From Aspidiotus rigidus (lineage: Eukaryota; Arthropoda; Insecta; Hemiptera; Diaspididae): a stretch of DNA of 64,000 bases. The position numbers and the translations under genes are program-made. This document shows positions 1 to 12,250 of the stretch, piece after piece; within the stretch, counting starts at the first letter, position 1; each line of letters starts with the position of its first letter. Below the pieces are notes generated by a model, which saw only the letters and a program-made list of their open reading frames with translations, did not search any database and was not told the origin of the DNA. Where the stretch lies: NCBI GenBank assembly GCA_035079385.1, contig JAVHKY010000037.1, positions 2,418,001-2,482,000 of the forward strand, given 5' to 3'.

Positions 1-269
1 TAAAAGAAAAATACAAAAAAAAACAAAAAAAACAAAACAAAATAATATAAAACAAAAAAAAAAGAATAGGGGGAAAAAATTACACACATGCATAAATGTA
101 AAAAAAAAAAAAAAAAAAGTGAAAACAATAGTACTCCGACATAGCAATTCGTTGTAAGGACTGGAGCCGAGTTTGATTTCTTGTATTAAAAGAGTATGAT
201 TTAATCGCTCTTTAGAATTTAAAGAAAGTAAATCATGAAAAAAAAAAAAAAAAAAAGGGGTTGGATAGA
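1..269. other. A-rich low-complexity lead-in
   Basis: This stretch holds long A-runs (the first 120 bases and 239-256) with a short mixed segment between them. No gene is visible. The A-run at 239-256 lies just outside the 3' end of the minus-strand non-LTR copy, where it reads as a T-run, so it may be part of that element's simple-sequence tail. Confidence 0.6.
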
Positions 270-321
270 GGATGGCTACTGGGCCTTACCTCGAAGGAAA
301 ACCGGAAAAAATGAATTGAAT

Positions 322-1394
322 TTAAATGTTGATGGAAGGAGGTAGGTCAGAGATAAATTTGAAAATGTGTGAGAAAATTGAAGGGTTTTCTGATGATAGG
401 AGGTCGGTGGCTCTGAGTGGGGTAGCGAATTGTAAATTGATGGCTTCTGAGTATAGTATTTGTCTAATGTTGGATATTTCTGGACATTCGAAAAGATAAT
501 GATTGATGTCGCCTTTAGAAGGATTGTCTGGATGGAGGGGGCATATATCAGATTCGGAAAGATTTAAACGTTTTAAGTGAGTGGGGAGATGATTGTGTCC
601 AAAACGAAGACGGCTGAGTTTAACTATAAGGGAGCGGGGAATATCGTTAAAAAGTTTACACCGAGAGAATGCCGGAAGTAGAGGTTGAACGAGGAAATAG
701 AAAGATTGCAGATTGTTAGCGGATTTCGAGTAGGATATTGCCCAGTCATCTCGTGTGGAGCATCGAATAAGAGAAAATAGTTCTGACATAGGGAGCAGAT
801 TTGATGAGACTGATGATGAGCGGGCTGATTTAGCTAAAACATCTACAATTTCGTTCTTGAATATTCCTGCATGACTGGGGATCCAGAGAAAATTAATTTG
901 AATGGGGTTGAGAGAATTGATCAAGTAGATGATTGATAAAGCTAAGGATGAATTAACGCGTGAAGGGATGGAAGAAATGGATTGGAGAGCGGAGAGAGAG
1001 TCAGATATTATGAGAAATTGTCCTGTTTGGGAGTTTTGCTTTATGTAGTAAAGGGCTTGGAATATCGCCATCTGTTCCGCATGAAAAATAGTGTGAAGTT
1101 TGGTAGAGATAAAGAGCAATGAAGCTTAGTTGAGGGGATCCAAAAGGCCATACCCACTTGCTGATGATTTTTAAAACCGTCAGTAAGAATATGTGTATGA
1201 TGAGGAAAATGTTCTTGCGTGTATAACTGGAAGAGTTCTTCAAAATCTGAACCAGAATTGTTGGGAAGTTGGTGAATTTCAATGCGTTCGAAGAGTTGTT
1301 GAAAGGAAAAGGCCGATAGATGATAAGATGGAATTGACACGATGAGGTTTTGGAAGCGAAAAATAAGGGCAGCTCTTCTACATATTAGTGGCAA
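322..1394 (-). pseudogene. RNase H domain and C-terminal tail of a non-LTR ORF2, frameshifted
   Basis: Two overlapping minus-strand frames encode one RNase H domain. The upstream frame (1394-1041) carries the first catalytic Asp in HILTDGFKN. The downstream frame (1119-322) carries the Glu (FHAEQMAIF, near 1083), the next Asp (ISDSLSAL) and the last His/Asp block (WIPSHAGIFKNE...VD). The join must fall near 1085-1115, so one frameshift splits the domain. After the RNase H fold comes a CPLH...H-x4-C arrangement like the zinc-knuckle tails of Jockey and R1 elements. In life this enzyme would remove RNA from the RNA/DNA hybrid. The copy cannot make an intact protein. Confidence 0.8.
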
Positions 1395-1625
1395 TCGCCA
1401 GTCTACAAATCTCCAGCGGTTAAGAGATATGATATATTGTTTGTAAGGTTTGAGTCTTGGTAGGTAATACTGCGAATTAAGAACCTATCTGTGAGATAGT
1501 TTCGACGAAATTGAAGGGGAGTAATGCCAGTTTCAGCACAAAGGGCTGGAATAGGGGTAGAATTTAGAGCTCCTATTATGAGTCGAATGCATTTATTTTG
1601 GAGAGTTTCTAACTTTTTGGATGAC
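1395..1625 (-). pseudogene. RT-to-RNase H linker of the same non-LTR copy
   Basis: Translating the minus strand from about 1625 gives LETLQNKCIRLIIGA, then STPIPALCAETGITPLQFRR. This matches the conserved segment between the RT thumb and RNase H in Jockey-like ORF2 proteins, where a Leu-Gln-x3-Asn-x4-Arg-Leu-Ile-x-Gly-Ala motif precedes a Thr/Pro-rich turn. The frame ends in a stop after about 70 codons, just before the RNase H start, so at least one more lesion lies near 1400. No RT catalytic motif remains upstream. Family identity is inferred from motif memory. Confidence 0.7.
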
Positions 1626-1689
1626 TTTTCTCATTTCATCACTTTTTTTGCAAGCTTCCTCAAATTGTCGCTATAGTAAATCTGGAAGG

Positions 1690-2460
1690 TGCCTCTGTTG
1701 CCTATAGTTGCTCCATAGCGGATATTTCTGATTCTCTATCCGCTCTTCAGTCTCTTTCTTCCCTTCCTTTTCGCATAAAACCATCCTTAGCTCTATCAAT
1801 TATATCCTTAATCCATTCTCTCTCCCCCATCAAAATTGATTTCCTCGGAATCCCCGCACATGCGGGAATTACTAACAATGAAATTACAGACGAGAAAGCT
1901 AAATTAGCACGTCTCTCTCAGGTCTCATCAAACCTTCCCATGTCAGAATTGTATTCGCTCACTAAATGCTCCACACGGGATGACTGGTCTCTAAATTATT
2001 CAAATTCATTTAACAATCAAAATTCTCGCTATTTACTTGTGCAACCCTTTCTTCCGACATCTCCTTGGTTTCAGAAACTTCACGACATCCCTCGTTCTCT
2101 CATTGTCAAAATCAGCCGTCTTTGCTTCGGACATAATCGTCTCCCTGTCCACCTCAAACGCATAAATCTCATAGAATCTGACGCATGCTCCTTCCATGCA
2201 GATAACCCTTTAAAAGCCGACATCAACCACTACTTTTTTGAATGCTCAGATTTACCAAATTTAAGACAAAAACTCTATTCATAATGTATGAATTTAAATT
2301 TTCCAACCCCTCTCCGAGCTATTGATCTTCTCTCATCCGAAGAATTATCAATTTTCCCTCATATATTTAATTTACTTAAAAATCTTCCGGATTCTATCAC
2401 AATTTGACTTACATAATTCATAACAAATTTGTTAAACGAGGTAAGGCCTAGTTGCCATCC
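1690..2460 (+). pseudogene. 5'-truncated non-LTR RNase H tail, copy B
   Basis: The plus strand encodes ISDSLSALQSL near 1722, then IPAHAGITNNEITDEKAK, then a tail with FGHNRLPVHLKRINL and an H-x4-C motif, stopping at 2282-2284. The order and wording match copy A residue for residue in many places, but the two differ at many positions, so they are old relatives and not a recent duplication. The first two RNase H catalytic residues (Asp and Glu) are absent because truncation falls inside the domain. The 3' UTR motif sits at 2437-2460, followed by T-rich DNA. An ATG at 1940 opens the last 114 codons but I doubt it is used. Confidence 0.75.
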
Positions 2461-3670
2461 TCCTTATTTTATTTTTTATATTTTCATTTTTTTTTTTAAC
2501 AGGGAACCTGTTTTATGGGGGGCTATTTGAGAAATCTGCCGTCCGCCGTCCGCCGTGCGCCGTCCAGCGAAAAACTTAGAAAAATTGCGACCCTCGAGCC
2601 ATATATAATAGGAGAGGGACTTGGAAAAATTTCGACTCTCGAACTATATATGATAGGAGGGGGACTTAGAAAAAATTTCGACTCTCGAGCTATATATGTT
2701 ATTATTATTTTTGTATTTTTGTATTTTTGTATTTTTTTTTTTTTTCTCTTCTAAATTTCTGTAATTTTGTTTTTCTCTTCCTTGTTTTGTAATGTTTCTT
2801 TTTTTATTTCTATTTTTATTTTTTATTATTTTTTATTTTTTTATTTTGTTTTTATTTTCACAATAAAGGGTGTATAAAAAAAAAAAAGAAAAAAAAAAGG
2901 CACAGTAAAGAAGTCAACCAGTTTAAACCTCCTTGTAACTTCATCAAGATACACGACGTCATTTGTTCGCGATGTCATCAGCTTAGATCCGTCTGTGACG
3001 TCATCAAATTAGTAGGTAACTTACTATTAACAAGGAACCTGTTTTAACGGGAAGGTTTTTCAGAAAGGATGTCCGCCGTCTGGCCGGTCCGTAACCTCAA
3101 GGTCGCTTAGAGGTCGACCTTCTATCATATATAGCTCGGAGGTCGAATATTTTCGAAGTCCCACTCTTATTCCTATCGTGCGTAGCTTGGTCAGATCCCA
3201 CGTGCCCCATAAACAAGTTTCCTGAAACCCCTACTTCAACTCCGTCAAAGAACGCTTGAGTTGTTTCTTCTTTTTCTTTCTTTCTCTTTCGGATTTGCAG
3301 ATTTCTGGATAAGGTTGAGGATCCCAAGTCCTTCAACGGGAAGAAGGCAGAAGCTCAACATGATCTGAGAAAATTGTATGCTAAGCCTAGTTTAAACTGA
3401 GTATAGCCTAGTATCAATATAGGGTATCTTAGGTATACACTAGGCCTAGTTTAGAGTTACCATAGCTTAATTAGGCCCACTTCAAAGCTAGAAAGAGTAA
3501 ATTTTCAGAACATGCAGATTTGGCAATGATGAAAAAGGCTGTTATTAGTAGTTCAGTTCCTTGAGTAAGCACTAACACTATGTTAACGCATGCACACGCC
3601 TAATGGCATTCAGCGTGCATTAATATAAGGAAAAAAGAATCGGAAAATTAATAAGGCATAAGTACATATC
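2461..3670. repeat. T-rich low complexity with degenerate dispersed repeats
   Basis: No gene is visible. 2501-2520 and 3041-3058 share a GGAACCTGTTTTA word followed by a CCGCCGTC word, which suggests two copies of one short repeat. 2590-2700 holds about three degenerate units of the GGGACTTGGAAAAATTTCGA type that recurs across the window. 2700-2900 is T-rich then A-rich. A perfect TGACGTCA lies at 2996-3003. 3370-3480 carries several AGGCCTAG words of another dispersed family. Confidence 0.55.
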
Positions 3671-6600
3671 GAACCTCAAATTATGAGAGACGCACAAGAA
3701 TAATAGCTGAAATTTGAGCTACGTTTGAAGCGACCTTACGTACTTTTACACGCATTTTTATGAAACAGTGAAAGAAAAGTCGGTTTTCTTGTGCAACGTT
3801 GCTGTTGACTGTGCACATCTGGCCTTCCTTTGGGGTCTGACCATGATTCAATTCAAGTTTGCTCTCAAGTGACGGCTTAAGTTTCTGCAGTCGATCAAAA
3901 TCAATTGTCTTCCCACACGGTTCAAATTTTTTCAAGTCCTGAAAGTAAGTTAGAGCTCCTGACTCCTTCGAGAACCACAAATCAGAGTATGTATGATTTT
4001 TTTGGCTCAAACAGTTCAATTGAATTACTTTCAAAAACAAAAGAAGGGAGGAACTATTTTGGAAACTTTCTCACTTTCACGTTTTCAGTACGTTCAACTT
4101 TTGTACTTCGTTAGGTTGAAAAACAAAATAATTTTAAAAAAAGTAATTCCTGCTTATAATTGAAAATGTTGAACGTTATATGGGAAGTAGCCTGCTACAT
4201 GTGTGGTGCATTCTATAAAAAGATTTCCAACAAGCAACCCTTATTTGAAACATTTTTTTCTAAGCTTTCATCCTGACGAGATATCCTCAAAAAACCTATT
4301 TTTGGGGTGTGTTTGCGTCCTTCTCTAGTGAGGTTACGCATGGTCGAATGACGTATCTTTCAATCTTAAACTGTACTTCAGGGTGTTAGAGACAATTATG
4401 TCAAACGACACCTCAAGGTTTAACCATCCACGTGTGCTTTTGTATTCATCATAAACAATTTTACACTTGTTAAAATTAAATTCTTATTTTTACAGCGCGA
4501 TATGTAGTATGCTATAGTTCAACCCGTGCTTGATTCTTTCTTCATCAAAATATTTTGAAATCTATCTATAAACACTTGCGGGACTGACTGTATTCTGTAT
4601 CATTCATATCCTTGTCTGTTTTCTTTTCCCTTTTTCTTCTTTTGCCGACAAACCCACTAGAGCGAGGGTGAATATTCTCGTAAGAAGAACTCGTGCTGTA
4701 TTCTGTACACGGAAAGAGAAGAAAAAGAAAGAAAAAGAGTGTGGCTCTCAGTGTTCTCGTCACTACATATATGCGCTATTGAGCTTATCTTTTTATAAAT
4801 TGCAGATTTATTATGTTAGGGACTCGTATATCAAGTCGAATTTGGCGCCTTTGCAGTTACGTAGAAGCCTCAATTAAAAAATATTCTCTATATTAATCAT
4901 TGTATAAGAAGACGAGCGTAGCAGTTAAAAACTGTACCGTACATCAAAAACTGACCATTGCCACGCCCGCCTTCATAATTGCTTCACATTTCTTTGATTG
5001 AGTTTTGGAAGGTTTTCTGGATAGTACTTTTTCCCCGTATATATACCAACTGTTTCCTCGTTATTTGTACAATAGAAAACTATTCCGTTTTTTTTTTTTT
5101 TTCTGTTTCTATGAAGAGGGTGCGTACGTCGTGTTTGCTTATTCTGTGTTTGGTAGGAAAAACCAACCAATGTTGGAACCATTAGCGGAAGGGAAGACGC
5201 AATCTATAAATGAATACCTGACAGGTATATAACAAATAACGGTACTTCATAAAACTGTATAACCTTAAGCTAAATAAATCATTGAAGTACAGGATGGATC
5301 AATCAGCTATTCGGTATTTTTGAACCTTTTAATTACATATGGTTCGGAAACTAAAGAAGGTCTGCCACTATTGTCTACTGTGCGAGGCGGAAATGGCACC
5401 AGATTATGATTGAATATTTCTTTGAGTTCGAACCGACCATTGATGAGACCTATAAATAATGCTGACGTTTCGTTACATAGATAAGGCATATCATAATCAA
5501 TCGGTTAAAAATTTTGCTCTCACTATTGTCAACGTAATAATGATCGTAGTGTCGACGGTTCGTATGCTGGAGATTTGTTTATCGTAGACTATCCAAACAA
5601 TACCGCGTAGTCGTTTCCTGTATCTATTTTTTTTTATATGGAAACAAGAGGCTGCACCCCTTCTCGTGCAACAGGATTGAAAATATACTTCCGTGTGAAT
5701 AATAATTACCTACGCGAAATTTTATTGAAAATATTTACACGAAAAAGGGGGCGAGTGACTGTCTCGAATTTCATACATTAGCATTAATGGGATGAAAATA
5801 GATACTGTTTCTTCCGTATCAGTGAGATTCGTTGCTGACAAGTCTAATTAGAAGTTTTTTCTGAAATGATTTTGGCGGACGAGGTTTTCAGTTCTGACGT
5901 GTTTCATACCTCCATTCTTGGTTTGAACCTCCACCCCAGTTCCTTGATTCGTGACCGTACATGAACCAAACGACCGCAATTTCGACCCTCACCTCAATAG
6001 ATTCGAATATGGCGAGAAGAGAGACAATTATTCTAGTAAGAAATGAAGGCCACCGAATGACCTTGACATACGTTGAGAACTTCTTTGGAACATGCTCAGT
6101 CTAATTATAGTGAAATGAGAGGCGATCTAATGTTCTTGACCTAATTAACCCTGAAATCGTAGCTTTAATTCTAATAGGCTTATACGTGAGGGGAGATCAA
6201 TTGGCCTTGCGTAGAGAGTCATTTACCAGTTCTAGCCCAAGTTGGAGTGTGTACCTCTGCTAAATGACTCACGTTTGCTACAAGGATCATAATGAAGATT
6301 GTTTCTTTTGAAATTACCTCACTTTTTCGCACGTGTCCGCCGCCTATTCAAAAATTTTTCTTTACTGGTAAAAGATGATCAGAATCAAAGTCGGAAAAAA
6401 AGTCATGTGGAAATATTTTCATACAATACTTTACTTTCCAAACCACTAAAGCGACGGCGGATATTCTTTTTTATTCAGCCACCTTGCTAAAAGACACATA
6501 ATCGCGAAAAAGTCGAGTAATTGCGAAAGAGAAAATCCTCATCGCAACCCTATTATAGCATACAAGGGGCTCTCTACTACCAAAAAGATATAAAATCATA

Positions 6601-7010
6601 CCTCTCCCGAGTGCCTGAGGGATTTTGAAAGATTTACACTGTATGAGGTGCCAGAGAAGCCTAATTACCTTGATTTGGAAAATATGGACCTGCGTTGGAA
6701 ACGGAAAAATTTTGATCAAAATAATGCATATCCGATCCACGACACCAAAATCACGATACAGTTTCTAACCCTATAGCGGAAATCGATTGAAAAGAGGCAA
6801 AAGTTTATGCAATGTCGTCAAATGGATCACACTTTTGAATAGGTAAGGAGGGCAGAAAATATATGACGAAGAAATTTCCTGGCCCGAGCAGAAATCGAAT
6901 ACCCGACTTCTTGATTTTTTTAGCGAGGAATCCGCTATCTGTTTTGTTTGGGGGCATTTCTGGGAAGCGAGCGCGAGGACGTCCGACTTTAATGACGTCT
7001 TCAACCTAAA
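3671..7010. other. Long stretch without a recognisable gene
   Basis: The open frames here are short, open with non-ATG codons or look random, and I recognise no domain. The composition is AT-rich with T-runs (5083-5102) and scattered splice-like words. Nothing here is a supportable RNA gene or transposon terminus. A tRNA-like word on the minus strand near 6890-6960 was considered and rejected. Confidence 0.5.
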
Positions 7011-7245
7011 TTAGGCGAAGTTATGGACATGGAAAAATGTTGACTCCTGAGACTTGAAAAACTTTACTCTTTGTACTATTTCCAATACGAGAGGAACTTG
7101 AAACAATTTTGACTCCAGAGCTGTAAGGATAAACTCGAGCGTGTGCCCGTGTCCAACTTTGAACAAGGTGCACTTGAATAGTATATTACCTATCAGTGTT
7201 GGCAAGTAACCGCCACTGATACGCACGATGTTTTAATGCAAGATG
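7011..7245. repeat. Degenerate dispersed repeat of the GACTTGGAAAAATTTCGAC type
   Basis: 7021-7210 holds three loose units containing GACTTGAAAAAC, GAACTTGAAACAATTTTGAC and similar words, then a GTGTCCAACTTTGAACAAGG word. The same order (GACTTGG units, then GTCCGACTTTGGACCAGG, then GTGCACTT) is found at 28090-28290, so this looks like an old dispersed element rather than simple sequence. Its termini are not clear and no coding frame is present. Confidence 0.5.
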
Positions 7246-7362
7246 GGAGGAAAGGTTCTGTGTACTTTGCATTGGCAGCACTGTCACGCTAGCACGAGAT
7301 TCAACGACTGTAGTCGCGCGCATAATAATGAGTATAATCAAATTACATGCACAAGGATGTAA

Positions 7363-7566
7363 GGCTGCAGCGGTCGAGTGGTTAGAGTAGTGACTTCACG
7401 CGCTGATGACTCGGGTTCGAATCCCAGCAACGACGGATCAAACGACACGAAGTCAGACTGACGCATGGCAGATACTGGTAGAAGTGGGGACATACACGGC
7501 ACTGAGCTGGAAAGTACTATCCAGGTGCGGAAAGTACTTTCCAGCACAGCAACGAATTTTTTTTTT
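7363..7566 (+). mobile_element. tRNA-derived SINE
   Basis: The first 75 bases resemble a tRNA gene: a box A-like GTCGAGTGGTTA at 7373-7384 and a box B GGGTTCGAATCCC at 7413-7425 that fits the polymerase III consensus. Downstream is a non-tRNA body of about 115 bases and then a nine- to ten-base T-run at 7557-7566, which can act as a polymerase III terminator or a tail. A head-body-tail layout of this kind is that of a SINE. I did not find a second copy in the window. The cloverleaf does not close well (the T-stem has a mismatch), so a working tRNA is unlikely. Confidence 0.7.
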
Positions 7567-7639
7567 CATCAAGCAGAAAAGACGCGCTTTCCACTACAAA
7601 AACCTCCGCAGAAACACAGCCTTTCCGACCATCTTGCAT

Positions 7640-8180
7640 TAAAAATTTTTACTCTAGGTAATCGACTTTTGTGACGTCGTCATTTTCGGAAAGATGTCCA
7701 GGGATTTCGGAAATTTTCGACCATTGAGACAGAACTTAGGGATGACGTCATCATTTGTGAACCTAAATTAGAAGAATTTGTTGAGGCTTTTCAGAGAGAG
7801 GCTTCAGGAGATATTTGTGATTTGGGCCACGGAAAAGAGACTATAGTCTTTGTTCTCGCATAACGACTTTTTGCGCTCCGATATCAGCAAACCTGATCCC
7901 GTAAAAAGGACTAGTCTCCTTAGCCCAGGTCACATTTCCTGTTCTGTATCGTATGACATCACAGCCGGATAACGTGATTGGGGGTGAGGGGTGAGGGAGC
8001 CATTGGCCTGGAGCCCCCGTAGTTTAGGGATCCACTATTACAGTTTAGGAACCAGCAATTATACATAAATATACGTATTACGAAACAGAGGAGGTTGAGG
8101 CCCGCGCATATTGGAAGACTTTCCTTTTTCGGAGACGTGTGAGGTGAATTTTGTGACGGCGGTGTTCCTGATGAGACGCT
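7640..8180. repeat. Dispersed repeat remnant with TGACGTCA
   Basis: 7655-7800 has GTGACGTCGTC, GGAAATTTTCGACC, a perfect TGACGTCA at 7743-7750 and AAATTAGAAGAATTTGT. The same words appear in the same order near 28290-28345, which marks a shared dispersed element. From 7810 to 8180 I see no gene. Confidence 0.5.
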
Positions 8181-8189
8181 AATTTATTA

Positions 8190-8400
8190 TGCAGGACTTA
8201 TTGTTGCTTCACTAGTTCGTTATTCCGAGTTGGATGTAGTGGGTGACCGACTTTTTCGTCAACATTGATTCCACTGTGGCTGGGGACCCAGATGATGGTT
8301 ACAGAATAGGAGTTGGATGAGAGGCTTATAAAGAGAAGGGATGAGTGGAGTAAACGTTGGAAATTAATTGATGTTAAGGTGGATGGGAGATTGGAAACAC
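8190..8400 (-). pseudogene. RNase H relic of a non-LTR retrotransposon
   Basis: On the minus strand 8225-8300 translates to VTIIWVPSHSGINVDEKV, the His-containing fourth motif of the RNase H domain of Jockey/R1-like elements (usual form WVPSHxGIxGNExAD). The frame is closed on both sides after some 30 codons. Upstream words (minus strand, 8300-8400) fit a decayed helix that precedes this motif. It is more decayed than the two copies at the start of the window and comes from a different element. Confidence 0.5.
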
Positions 8401-10135
8401 GAAAAAAAAAAACAGGTTATGAAGGAAGAGGCAGAGTCAGGGTTAATTCTCCTCGTACCTTGGGTTCTGGCTGTTAGGATTGTGACGTCAAGTGTTATTC
8501 TTATTCACTCTTCTATATCAGTATAATCCACACCCGAATACTGCCCCTTCCAGCTTGGATGAATGGAATATCCGTCAAAAATTTTCAATCATCGAACATG
8601 AAAGTATTATTACCACACTGAAGGGGAATAAACACTTTATATTTTCTATAGCAACATCCATTCTTTTCAACGTGGGATGATTACATATACGGTACGTACA
8701 TACAAATAATATAAAAAGGATATATATGAATTTGAGCCAATGTTAAAATCGGGATCCATATCTTCTGGAACGCCGAGAAGACATACACGAAAAATTCAAC
8801 CGCGCACAAGACCGCAATATCTACTAAAGTCGATAAAAACCAAAAATAAGACAAGCTGTTTTCATAGGGTCCGCAAAGCTTCCCGCTGTCAATACGAAGT
8901 TTGCAATGGCTTTTAAATTTTTTTCTTGATTCTCGCCAGGAGATTTTTTCGTCTTATTTCCTCTTCTTTTCTAATCCACATGGTTGCTTGTGAACGTCTG
9001 GACCAGATACCTGGTCCGTACCTACTAACATCCTACTTTTGTGTTCACAGAAACCTAATTGTTGAGTACATCTAACCTTGTAACTTCTGACAAAACATTT
9101 TTGTTTCTAATTTTGTTAGACCACAACGAGTGTACAACTATACATTTGTAAGAATGTTTTTTTGTTTTTTTTTCTGACCTTTTATTGGAAGAATTTAACT
9201 TATTTATAGCGAACAGAAAAAAGTTATACGTTCTGCTCATATCTCATGATCACCTCCAAATTCGACAAAAATGAAAGTGCGATCTCTGTGATGAAATACG
9301 AAACGTTAGGCGCTTGTTTTTATCAAAATACTTATTTTTCATTCACTTTCTAAGACATGTGCCTATCATACGAGTATAAAATATCATCTAACACATCTCC
9401 AAGTTCTTGACTTTGTTAAGATAATTTCGTACGTGTCGTATAATATTCCGTTCAAACTCGGTCTCCTTAATTTCAGTGAAATATATACCGGATAGTAATT
9501 ATACGCCCTTTCTCTATTAGGTACCCTCGCAGGCAGTGTGTAGTGTACATTTCAGACAGAACTACGAGAAGTACGGCAAAAAAAGATCTATTGTAGGTAC
9601 TGGTGTCGAAATTTCTATCGATATACTTCTCATTGTTAGAAACACGATTGATCAAATTGGAAAAATAGAGTGATCTCACAACTGTACACCCACGTTCGTA
9701 TTTTTCAATGGTATTCAAAAATGAATGACCACAACGTCGTAGACTTTGATGAACACCCGGTGTAGCCATCAACGACCGATCGAACTGACCAGCCGGTTCC
9801 AAATACCGGTTATCAGCAGGCTAGATACACGACTTTTCTCATTTACAAACCCTGAAAACTAGCTATCTTACACCTACCTCTGCGTATCATCATTGTGTAA
9901 ATAAAGGTTTCATCAAATAATACATATTGAAGAAAGAGAGAGATAAAAAAAAAGAGGAAAAAACTTACATACAAGTAAAACCTACGGCGATAATAAACTT
10001 CCTGGTTATTTAAGGGGTGCATCCCTATACGAAGTTTTACGTATATTATGTAGGTTGCTCTACGTAATTTACCTCTAAGAGGACGGTCTTCTACCCCAAT
10101 AGAATTGGATGACCTAGCAACTCAAATCCCGTTAA
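8401..10135. other. No recognisable gene
   Basis: AT-rich sequence with short open frames only. A minus-strand frame of 109 codons at 9473-9802 opens with TTG and shows no domain. 10100-10135 is related to 29485-29600 (shared GATGACC, ACTCAAA, CCCGTTA words and ATGACCTTCAA further on), so an old dispersed repeat begins here and crosses the start of the tandem duplication. Confidence 0.5.
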
Positions 10136-11889
10136 CTACTTTTTTTTTCTACACGATTATGTCTACCATGACCTTCAATAACAAGTTCAAGGGTAAAACC
10201 TGCACGAAAGATACACGTACGTTTATAGATTTTTTAGTGCGTACGGTATTTATTTTTCTTCCTTACACAACTATTGAGTAAAAGTACTTTCCTTTTTTTT
10301 TTCTTTCTGTCTCTCTCTCTTTCTGTTTTTTTCTCCTTTCTTTTTTCAACAATAATTGAAAGTGTGAAATTACAATTTTTTATTCGGTATGAAAATGAAA
10401 GATAAAAATAAGTATAACCGCGATGACGAAATTATAATTCATATATACCCAAGTTATAGAGTCAATTGATGTAATAAAGTAGAATTGAACTTCGTTATTG
10501 CATTTGATTTGAATTTATGTGTCGACATTAGGAACAGAATTGCATCACATTATGTCTAACTAGGTACGAGAACGAAATAAAGTTGGAGGAGTTTTGCACT
10601 AGTAACTCAAATATTATAATTTCAGAGACCTTCGTATAACGTACTTGTATTTTAGAACTAAATAATGCTATTTGAAATGTTTTAATGATTATCGTTAATA
10701 ACGTAAGTACCTAGGCCATTACAATTCTTTGCAAAAAATGATTGATATTTTTATGATTATTAGAACATAAGTAGGTAAGTAGGTATACTAAATATCAATA
10801 CGCTTTGAAGAAGAGAAAAAAAAAAAAAAAAAGCTCTAACTCAAATTTTACCCCATTTATAAAATATTCTTACGTGTAGGTAGGGTTATCCATATGACAG
10901 TTTTCATTGTTATTGAGCAATACTGTCATACTTTCGCTCCACAAAGACTTTTGAAACAGGAAAGGACAATTACAAAAAAGTATACCTCGAGAGAATTTTT
11001 CAAGATACCAAACTAGAGCTTTACCATCTTCTTGGATCAACTACTAACAGTCGCTTTTGAACTAGGTATAGGTATTTCGAAAATATAGAAAAATAGAATC
11101 ATACATTTGTAAGTAGTACCTAGATCATCAATCTTATTCTTGAAATGTTTTCATTTCGGGTATCAAATTTAGAATCACAAATAACGCATATTCTGAATTA
11201 CTTCTGAAGGTAGGTACATCGAAGACAATGTAAAATTAGAATTCACACATGTACGAACTTCATAATAAAACCCGATTCGAATGCGAAGAAGACCGCAAAA
11301 TCAATCGTTAAAAAATATTTTATTTTTTCCCTAATAGTATACTAATAATTGGAATCACGAAGGCTTGTACAGAGGTTTTCGTGTATAAGGATCGACGAAA
11401 CAGCTTGTACGATTCCATACAATGATAATAACTTACGTAAAAAAGAACAGCACAGGACGAGTTCGGGAAAAGAACATTAATCAAATAATACCCGACTGAC
11501 GAAACCTCTTGCATTGCAAAAGATGAATATATATTTTTTTTCTTCTTCTTCTTACGGAACCGATTGAATCAATAGCAGTTCCTGGTTATAAAGTACGTCT
11601 TCTCGATGTTTGAGCGTACGAGACGCATCTTATTTTTCGCCCCCTTTTAAATTATTTCATTTCCTTTCCCACGCTTGTTTTTTTACTTTTATTTTCTACT
11701 CTATTTAGAATTGATGTACCTAACTCGAAATTGTTTTGAATTATTGAATGCTATTTCATTTGATTTTCATAACAGTGATGACTTGCTAACGATATGGAAA
11801 GATAATTCTACCAGCATGTCATGGGTATGAAAAAAATTCCGTTTAGGACAGTCTACGCCAATCAGGACGTACATTTTGATGTAGACTAC

Positions 11890-11989
11890 GGGAAGAGGAA
11901 GTAAGGTGTCAGAAACACACAAGTGAAAATCCCATCCCCGGGAAGAGGGAGTAAGATGTCAGAGACACACTAGTGAAAATCCCTACCCC
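11890..11989. repeat. 50-bp tandem doublet (also at 15557-15656)
   Basis: Two adjacent 50-base units each begin GGGAAGAGG and contain GTGTCAGA or ATGTCAGA, ACACAC, and GTGAAAATCCC. They differ at several positions, so this doublet is older than the large duplication that copied it. No function is evident. Confidence 0.85.
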
Positions 11990-12250
11990 CAGTGTTGTAT
12001 TATTTTTTATTTTCCATAAGACGACGTTTTTTAACTACATATAATCCGGAAATCAGCCCATAAGGGCTTCAAAAGTAGTATCTACCTTCATAAAAACTAA
12101 AATTTGTCAATAAAACCATGAAAAAAAAAAGCTTATGTAAATTTCTTCACTTCATGGAAAAACATTCAATCATGCATATGTCTTTGGGCTTTTGCAAAGA
12201 AATACAATGTCAACTATATCAATGTCGATTATTGAAGACTAAAGATCAAA

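Larger units (their letters stand above)
270..1640 (-). mobile_element. 5'-truncated non-LTR retrotransposon, copy A
   Basis: This is the 3' end of a Jockey/R1-type non-LTR element. Reading the minus strand it holds the tail of the reverse transcriptase, an RNase H domain, a cysteine/histidine tail and a short 3' UTR. The UTR ends with a motif at 270-293 (GAGGTAAGGCC then AGTAGCCATCC on the minus strand) that recurs with small changes at 2437-2460 in copy B, so I take it as the element's 3' end. The 5' part is missing, as usual after incomplete reverse transcription. It lies head to head with copy B. Confidence 0.8.

Noticed and set aside
3681..4040. 119-codon minus-strand frame
   Set aside because: No motif, no flanking splice or polyadenylation context and a random-looking composition.
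6880..6960. tRNA-like word on the minus strand (GGGTATTCGATTTCTG)
   Set aside because: It resembles a box B only loosely, the flanking bases do not form a T-stem, and no box A is at the right distance.
11320..11514. 64-codon minus-strand ORF with ATG, repeated at 14987-15181
   Set aside because: Hydrophobic, AT-driven composition with no domain. It recurs only because it lies in the large duplication.
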